Assembly: GCA_017484235.1 (NCBI GenBank)
Contig: JAFUTM010000386.1
Location: forward strand, 1 to 5,068
DNA from: Selenomonadaceae bacterium
Lineage (GTDB): Bacteria > Bacillota > Negativicutes > Selenomonadales > Selenomonadaceae
Direction of reading: 5' to 3'
Length of the DNA stretch: 5,068 nucleotides
Under the pieces are notes generated by a model that was not told the origin of the DNA, did not search any database, and saw only the letters and a list, made by a program, of their open reading frames with translations. The translations under genes and the position numbers were made by a program. Below are positions 1 through 3,557 of this stretch, piece after piece; position 1 is the stretch's first letter, and each line of letters opens with the position of its first letter.

Positions 1-333
1 CTCTACATTATGCGAGCTAACGTCGGCACCGGCTGGATTGGCGACTTTGTGAAAAATGCAGACGATTCCATCACCATCTATAAGCCGCGCAGATTTCAAA
101 CAGGTTTGCCTGTCGGATTCCCTGATTTATTCGGATATAAGTCACTCATAATTACGCCGGAAATGATCGGCAAAACTATTGCTCAATTTGCTTTCGTTGA
201 AGTCAAAACGCCAAAAGGTAAAGCCAGCAAAGAGCAAAAGGAAATGCACAAACAATTAATTGAAGCTGGTGCCGTTGGTGGGATTGCTCGTTCGGCTGAG
301 GAAGCAATAAAACTTTTGAGAGGAGGATTTTAA
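1..333 (+). CDS. VRR-NUC domain nuclease, 5' end cut off by the window
   Basis: This is a small stand-alone VRR-NUC protein, a PD-(D/E)XK-type nuclease family common in phages; relatives cut branched or structured DNA such as Holliday junctions. Counting from the ATG at position 10 as residue 1, the visible core is G36-F-P-D39, then E64-V-K66 on the next predicted strand, then Q76 in the following helix. The end, G-G-I-A-R-S with an E-E-A helix, is also typical. The reading frame is open back to base 1 (L-Y-I before the ATG). The ATG is probably internal, because family members normally have a helix before the conserved N-x-G-x-G-W-like segment that here begins at residue 4, and no ribosome binding site can be judged in the 9 bases before it. 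The last codons contain the AGGAGG that serves the next gene. Nuclease assignment is firm; the exact substrate is not known. Confidence 0.85.
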   Translation, partial: LYIMRANVGTGWIGDFVKNADDSITIYKPRRFQTGLPVGFPDLFGYKSLIITPEMIGKTIAQFAFVEVKTPKGKASKEQKEMHKQLIEAGAVGGIARSAEEAIKLLRGGF

Positions 334-1128
334 ATGGACAACATAACTCGAAAATCAATGCTTTACAAGACGGGCGTTGAGTATGGCGATTATTCGATGA
401 ATCATGTGCTGGGTTGCGCTCACGGTTGCAAATATCCTTGTTATGCCTTCAACATGATGAAGCGTTTTGGCAAAGTCGATTCTTATGAACAATGGTGCAA
501 ACCTAAAATTGTCAGCAATACTATTGAATTGCTCGATAAAGAAATTCCAAAACTCAAAGGCAAAATTAATAGAGTTCATCTTTGTTTCTCAACTGATCCG
601 TTCATGTATGGCTATGATGAGATTGCAAAGATGAGCATTGCAGCAATTCAAAAATTAAACATTGCCGGTATTAAATGCACTGCATTAACTAAAGGAATTG
701 TGCCGTTTTTTGTACCTTTTGGCAGCTATCCTTATAACAGAAATGAATATGGCATTACTCTTGTCAGTCTTGATGAAAAGTTTAGAGAAAAATACGAACC
801 TAATTCTGCACCAATCGCCGAACGTTTGAAAGCATTAGAGGATTTATCAAGGAAAAGGCATTGTAAAACGTGGGTATCAATCGAGCCATATCCAACGCCC
901 AACATCTTTAAACAGGAGCTTGATGAGATTCTCGACGCCGTTCGTTTTACTGACAAAATAATCTTCGGCAAATGGAATTACAATAAAGAAATCTCAAAAT
1001 ATGGCAATTACAAAAATGACGGCTATAAGGGATTTTATGAAACTTGCGCAGCTATGGTAGAAAACTTTTGCCGTCAAACCAATATTGAATACATCATCAA
1101 GAAGGGTACAGCGAAAGAGGTGACATAA
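334..1128 (+). CDS. radical-SAM-like protein (SPL-like / phage Gp37-Gp68-like), CX3CX3C motif
   Basis: A 264-residue protein resembling the spore-photoproduct-lyase-like branch of radical SAM enzymes, which use a 4Fe-4S cluster and S-adenosylmethionine to start radical chemistry. Near the N terminus it has G-C28-A-H-G-C32-K-Y-P-C36-Y-A, like the SPL-type cysteine motif but with three residues, not two, between the second and third cysteines. Later landmarks also fit a TIM-barrel radical SAM fold: L-C-F-S85-T-D87-P-F, L-T118-K-G120, and W180-V-S-I-E184-P-Y-P. Further cysteines lie at 55, 83 and 114. The ATG at 334 directly follows the upstream stop codon, with AGGAGG at 321-326, so the two genes are likely translationally coupled. 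The length rules out a typical NrdG activase, which is about 150-170 residues. Substrate unknown; nucleic acid or nucleotide modification is only a guess from the neighbours. Family-level assignment is moderately sure, reaction unassigned. Confidence 0.75.
   Translation: MDNITRKSMLYKTGVEYGDYSMNHVLGCAHGCKYPCYAFNMMKRFGKVDSYEQWCKPKIVSNTIELLDKEIPKLKGKINRVHLCFSTDPFMYGYDEIAKMSIAAIQKLNIAGIKCTALTKGIVPFFVPFGSYPYNRNEYGITLVSLDEKFREKYEPNSAPIAERLKALEDLSRKRHCKTWVSIEPYPTPNIFKQELDEILDAVRFTDKIIFGKWNYNKEISKYGNYKNDGYKGFYETCAAMVENFCRQTNIEYIIKKGTAKEVT
1114..1123 (+). promoter_or_regulatory. ribosome binding site deciding a TTG start
   Basis: AAAGAGGTGA lies 5 bases before the TTG at 1129, inside the last codons of the radical-SAM-like gene. 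It is the only good ribosome binding site for the next reading frame, whose first in-frame ATG is at 1191, 21 codons further in. It therefore supports the unusual TTG start. Confidence 0.65.
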
Positions 1129-1338
1129 TTGCATTTCACCAGTAATGAAGATTATGAGAGCAAAAAGGAATTGACAATAAACCGTCTCTCAATGATTGCT
1201 AATATTTGTGGTATCGATACAGAGCGTATGTCAATGGGTGTTGTCGCAATTCCGCCGATTCAAATTTATCAAGTGGCTCAGGCTGCAATGCTGCTGCTCC
1301 AACAATCTATTTGGAATGGCAAGACTGATAATAAATAA
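1129..1338 (+). CDS. hypothetical protein, 69 residues
   Basis: I do not recognise this protein. It starts with TTG immediately after the TAA of the upstream gene, served by GAGGTGA at 1117-1123, and ends at TAA 1336-1338. The N-terminal part is charged and probably helical (S-N-E-D-Y-E-S-K-K-E-L). A middle stretch M-G-V-V-A-I-P-P-I is followed by a mostly hydrophobic segment, A-Q-A-A-M-L-L-L-Q-Q, around residues 50-60. That segment is too short and too glutamine-rich to call a membrane span and more likely packs as an amphipathic helix. There is one cysteine. The tight coupling to the gene before suggests the two are made together, so an accessory role to the radical-SAM-like protein is possible but unsupported. 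Codon use looks like the neighbours. Confidence 0.6.
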   Translation: MHFTSNEDYESKKELTINRLSMIANICGIDTERMSMGVVAIPPIQIYQVAQAAMLLLQQSIWNGKTDNK

Positions 1339-1346
1339 CAATCATT

Positions 1347-1387
1347 ATCTGTAAGCGGTATCTTCGATTATTCCGCCGCTTGCAGAT
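1347..1387 (+). other. 12-bp hairpin in the mazG-like leader
   Basis: Bases 1347-1358 (ATCTGTAAGCGG) pair with 1376-1387 (CCGCTTGCAGAT) over 12 positions, eleven Watson-Crick and one G-U, leaving a 17-base loop. It sits in the 66-base gap after the 69-residue gene and ends 2 bases before the AAGGAGG at 1390-1396. No run of T follows, so it is not a standard intrinsic terminator on the + strand. It may be an RNA processing or stability element, or may influence translation of the next gene. The structure is read by eye; its role is inference. Confidence 0.5.
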
Positions 1388-1404
1388 TTAAGGAGGAAAA
1401 TTTT

Positions 1405-2307
1405 ATGAATGTAGACATTAAAAAAGCAATCGAATCCATTGCTAAAGAACCACCAGTATTTGTGATTGCTGCCGACAGTGGTGGTAATCTGATTTTTAAA
1501 ACTCCATTCTACACTTATCAAGAGCAAGCAATGAAATTTGCGCCGCAGAAATACAAAGAGGATTTCAAAAACTCAATGTCACTTGCTGGATTGGGTATCT
1601 CCGGTGAAGCTGGCGAAGTCACCGACTACATCAAGAAAGTTATTCATCATGGACACCCACTCAATAAGGAAAAGCTCAAAGAGGAACTTGGTGACGTTTG
1701 CTGGTACATTGCCTTCACTTGCGATCTTATCGGTTGCCGTCTTGAAGATGTGCTGCGCGAAAACATCGAGAAGTTAAGCAAGCGTTATCCGCACGGATTC
1801 AATTCAGAGGATAGTATTCATCGTGAAAAGGAAACAATGCCAACAGCTAATGGCGATGAGCAAGTGCCACACAGTGCAAATCTCACGAAAGAATATATCC
1901 GCATTCTTGGAGATATTGAAGAAACTACGGTTGCCGCTCGCCGTCAATGTGTAAGCCTCAAGGATATTAATTATTGCCGCCAACGTGAAGTAGCTATTGA
2001 TTATGCTATTCGCCTTATGAAACAACAGCTTGAAGAACTCACAATGCCAGATAATAACGCCTCGAAAGATCCACCGCAAAACTGCAAGTGCAATGATAAC
2101 TGTAAATGTAATACAAATTCTGTTCAAGCCAACCAAAAAGAAATTGCAGTCAAGATGATTGATAAAGAAATTGGAGCGTTAAAACAGTTTTTGATTACAC
2201 TAATGACTGTAGCAATGGAAAACCAAGATAGAGAAACGCTCAATATTGTAATTACGATTTATTCGATCATCAGAGATTGGACGCGTGTGCAGAAAGGCGA
2301 AAAATAA
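1405..2307 (+). CDS. MazG-like nucleoside triphosphate pyrophosphohydrolase with C-terminal extension
   Basis: A 300-residue protein with a MazG-like all-alpha NTP pyrophosphohydrolase domain at about residues 36-140. Such enzymes convert (d)NTPs to monophosphates plus pyrophosphate using Mg2+ held by acidic residues. The metal-binding pattern is clear: G67-E68-A-G-E71-V-T-D74, then E93-E94-L-G-D97-V-x-W-Y-I-A. The end K-R-Y-P-H-G-F is also typical. Stand-alone MazG-like proteins are usually about 100-150 residues, so residues 1-35 and the 150 or so after the domain are extra. The extension has a helical part (about 157-213) with R-R-Q-C and Y-C-R-Q-R, a cysteine-rich linker C227-K-C-N-D-N-C-K-C235, and a final helical, hydrophobic segment (about 245-295). 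Start chosen at ATG 1405, with AAGGAGG at 1390-1396, 8 bases away. The next gene overlaps its stop. Domain call is firm; preferred nucleotide and the function of the extension are unknown. Confidence 0.9.
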   Translation: MNVDIKKAIESIAKEPPVFVIAADSGGNLIFKTPFYTYQEQAMKFAPQKYKEDFKNSMSLAGLGISGEAGEVTDYIKKVIHHGHPLNKEKLKEELGDVCWYIAFTCDLIGCRLEDVLRENIEKLSKRYPHGFNSEDSIHREKETMPTANGDEQVPHSANLTKEYIRILGDIEETTVAARRQCVSLKDINYCRQREVAIDYAIRLMKQQLEELTMPDNNASKDPPQNCKCNDNCKCNTNSVQANQKEIAVKMIDKEIGALKQFLITLMTVAMENQDRETLNIVITIYSIIRDWTRVQKGEK

Positions 2308-2459
2308 TGGTTGATACTATGTTAGATGTTGCCAAAATAGCACTTTACATCTGCGGAATAAGTATTTGCGCTGGCGTAACTGTTGTAGTTGTCGCTCTTG
2401 TCGGCAACTTTGTCTATGGCGTATTAAAGGAAATAAAAAAAGATAACAAGTCAAATTAA
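2307..2459 (+). CDS. small single-span membrane protein, 50 residues
   Basis: The ATG at 2307 overlaps the TAA of the MazG-like gene by one base (TAATG), the usual arrangement for coupled translation; AAAGG at 2293-2297 is a weak ribosome binding site. The frame is also open upstream to an ATG at 2277, but that lies well inside the MazG-like gene without a matching ribosome binding site. The product has one long hydrophobic stretch at about residues 9-38 (alanine, isoleucine, valine and glycine rich, with two cysteines), followed by a basic tail with lysines around K-E-I-K-K-D-N-K. By the positive-inside rule the tail would be in the cytoplasm. There is no cleavage site to suggest secretion. 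Function unknown: small phage membrane proteins of this kind can be lysis- or superinfection-related, but nothing here points to either. Confidence 0.62.
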   Translation: MVDTMLDVAKIALYICGISICAGVTVVVVALVGNFVYGVLKEIKKDNKSN

Positions 2460-2473
2460 GCGATTAAACGGTT

Positions 2474-2493
2474 GCCGGTGCCGTCTCACCGGC
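2474..2493 (+). other. 7-bp GC-rich hairpin before the methyltransferase gene
   Basis: GCCGGTG at 2474-2480 pairs perfectly with CACCGGC at 2487-2493 around the 6-base loop CCGTCT. It lies in the 57-base gap between the small membrane protein and the methyltransferase, directly before a second hairpin. An alternative pairing of ACGG 2468-2471 with CCGT 2481-2484 would compete with it. No T run follows, so it is unlikely to be an intrinsic terminator. Confidence 0.5.
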
Positions 2494-2510
2494 TCGCTTG
2501 AAAGCGAGGA
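2493..2510 (+). promoter_or_regulatory. hairpin overlapping the ribosome binding site of the methyltransferase gene
   Basis: CTCGCT at 2493-2498 pairs with AGCGAG at 2503-2508 around a TGAA loop; base 2493 is shared with the preceding stem, so the two may stack. The ribosome binding site GAGGA at 2506-2510, 6 bases before the ATG at 2517, lies partly inside the 3' arm. The fold would reduce ribosome access and could set or regulate methyltransferase expression. The pairing is seen; the regulatory effect is inference. Confidence 0.5.
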
Positions 2511-2516
2511 ATCAAA

Positions 2517-3074
2517 ATGAAATACAAAACTATATATGCTGATCCGCCATGGTGGGAAGTTGGCGGTGGAAAAATAAAACGTGGCGCGGATCGTCATTAC
2601 AAATTGATGAAAACAGATGATATTTGCAGATTGCCAGTTGCAGACCTCGCCGATGAAAATTGTCATTTGTATCTTTGGGTGACTAACAATCATCTGCCGG
2701 ACGGTTTCAAGGTGATTGAGGCTTGGGGATTTCGTTATGTCACCTGTATCACTTGGAATAAAGACAGAATTGGACTTGGGCAATATTTCAGAGGCAACAC
2801 CGAACATTGCTTATTTGCGGTCAAGGGCAATTTGCCATACAAGGTGATTGACGGCAAGAGAGCGCAGGGTGTGACGGGATTTTTCGAGGCAAAACGCAAA
2901 CATTCACAAAAGCCTGACAAAATGCGCGAGATGATTGAGTTGGTGTCATATCCGCCGCGAATTGAACTTTTTGCAAGAGAGGTTTTTGACGGTTGGGACT
3001 ATCACGGCAATCAATTTATGTTCAGTCAACTAAAATTAGATTTTGAGGGTGATTCATTTGATGAGAATTGTTGA
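2517..3074 (+). CDS. MT-A70 family DNA N6-adenine methyltransferase
   Basis: A 185-residue MT-A70 family enzyme that transfers a methyl group from S-adenosylmethionine to the N6 amino group of adenine, here most likely in DNA. The catalytic motif D9-P-P-W12 is intact. Other family marks in order are R26-H-Y28-x-x-M, L51-Y-L-W54-V-T-N-N, W80-N-K, G93-N-T-E96-H-C-L-F-A-V-K-G104, H129-S-Q-K-P133, and the C-terminal R-I-E-L-F-A-R-E with G-W-D-Y-H-G-N-Q. The length is that of a compact phage enzyme with no separate target-recognition domain, so the target sequence cannot be predicted. Start is ATG 2517 with GAGGA at 2506-2510, partly held in a hairpin. No restriction endonuclease gene accompanies it, so it is an orphan methyltransferase, plausibly protecting phage DNA from host restriction or marking it for regulation. 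Its 3' end overlaps the next gene by 14 bases. Confidence 0.93.
   Translation: MKYKTIYADPPWWEVGGGKIKRGADRHYKLMKTDDICRLPVADLADENCHLYLWVTNNHLPDGFKVIEAWGFRYVTCITWNKDRIGLGQYFRGNTEHCLFAVKGNLPYKVIDGKRAQGVTGFFEAKRKHSQKPDKMREMIELVSYPPRIELFAREVFDGWDYHGNQFMFSQLKLDFEGDSFDENC
3045..3052 (+). promoter_or_regulatory. ribosome binding site for the 76-residue gene
   Basis: GAGGGTGA inside the 3' end of the methyltransferase gene lies 8 bases before ATG 3061 and 5 bases before the in-frame TTG 3058. It argues against the earlier in-frame TTG at 3043 and GTG at 3049, which it would precede too closely or overlap. ATG 3061 is preferred; TTG 3058 would add one residue. Confidence 0.55.
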
Positions 3075-3291
3075 CGGCGTCCCTGTCAATGTGGACGGCT
3101 GCGATGATATTTCTGATGAGGCAATCCGTTTTAAAATGCACTGCGTTAAAAATGTATACAAGGATATTAGGCACTTTCATCATTTTTATATCAATGTTTA
3201 TGAACACGGCGGAAGAAAATTTGTTACCTGTTCTTGGTCTGCTTTTTCTGCTGCCTCTGCTATCTTCGGCGAATATATACCAATTTCTTAA
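3061..3291 (+). CDS. hypothetical protein, 76 residues
   Basis: I do not recognise this protein. It overlaps the methyltransferase by 14 bases and has a fair ribosome binding site (GAGGGTGA 3045-3052), which suggests coupled translation. The N-terminal third is acidic with a strand-like V-D-G-V-P-V-N-V-D-G-C start. A central part is rich in histidine and aromatic residues (R-H-F-H-H-F-Y). The C-terminal part is serine and alanine rich (S-W-S-A-F-S-A-A-S-A). Three cysteines and four or more histidines are present but not in a recognisable metal-site spacing. There is no signal peptide or membrane span. A second reading frame over 3068-3334 is also open and strongly hydrophobic, so some doubt remains about which frame is used, but only this one has a good start site. 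Its role beside the methyltransferase is unknown. Confidence 0.58.
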   Translation: MRIVDGVPVNVDGCDDISDEAIRFKMHCVKNVYKDIRHFHHFYINVYEHGGRKFVTCSWSAFSAASAIFGEYIPIS

Positions 3292-3326
3292 AAATTTCCT
3301 TGCAGGTGGGAATTGCACACAAGCTC

Positions 3327-3334
3327 GGAGGTGA
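3327..3334 (+). promoter_or_regulatory. strong ribosome binding site deciding a GTG start
   Basis: GGAGGTGA is a near-perfect ribosome binding site 5 bases before GTG 3340. Two other in-frame starts, GTG 3331 and ATG 3334, fall within it, and the upstream in-frame TTG 3313 lacks a comparable site. GTG 3340 is therefore the likely start of the next gene. Confidence 0.68.
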
Positions 3335-3339
3335 TGTTA

Positions 3340-3546
3340 GTGGGCAACGAAAGAGATTCAGATGTCAAAATTTTCACGGCGGAAGGCGAAGAAATTTTAA
3401 TGCAAGGCACATTCCTGCATGAATTTGAATTGCCGGAGTTCGGATATCCAAAGTCGATTGAGGAAATAGAAGTGACATTTGTCATTAAAAAACCTAAAAA
3501 CCATTATTGTCGTTATATGCACTGGTTAAAGTGTAAAGGAAAATAA
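3340..3546 (+). CDS. hypothetical protein, 68 residues
   Basis: I do not recognise this protein. It starts at GTG 3340 behind GGAGGTGA and ends at TAA 3544-3546, 11 bases before nrdD. The N-terminal two thirds are acidic and look strand-rich (V-K-I-F-T-A-E-G-E-E-I-L, then F-E-L-P-E-F-G-Y-P). This is followed by I-E-E-I-E-V-T-F-V-I and then a sharply basic tail with two cysteines, C-R-Y-M-H-W-L-K-C-K-G-K. The alternating pattern suggests a small beta-sheet protein, and the basic end could touch nucleic acid; both are inferences from composition. No signal peptide or membrane span. The position directly before nrdD with a short gap indicates shared transcription, but nothing ties its function to ribonucleotide reduction. 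Confidence 0.65.
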   Translation: MGNERDSDVKIFTAEGEEILMQGTFLHEFELPEFGYPKSIEEIEVTFVIKKPKNHYCRYMHWLKCKGK

Positions 3547-3557
3547 GGAGGGCTAAA

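Noticed and set aside
355..971. Reverse-strand open frames opposite the radical-SAM-like gene
   Set aside because: They lie opposite a gene with clear family motifs and show no recognisable domain.
334..1128. The radical-SAM-like protein as NrdG, the activator of NrdD
   Set aside because: It is much longer than NrdG, has CX3CX3C spacing, and carries SPL-like rather than NrdG landmarks; it is also more than 2 kb away from nrdD.
1171..1205. TTGACA at 1171-1176 followed by TAATAT at 1200-1205 as a promoter
   Set aside because: The spacing between the boxes is 23 bases, far from the usual 17, and it lies inside the 69-residue gene.
1538..1777. +1-frame open stretch inside the MazG-like gene
   Set aside because: It overlaps the conserved catalytic part of the MazG-like domain and its arginine/serine-rich translation looks like a frame shadow.
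2474..2508. The tandem hairpins as an intrinsic terminator
   Set aside because: No T-rich run follows either stem, and a ribosome binding site and start codon come directly after.
3234..3422. Open frame spanning the gap between the two small genes
   Set aside because: Arginine-rich translation, no ribosome binding site, and it overlaps two better-supported genes in other frames.
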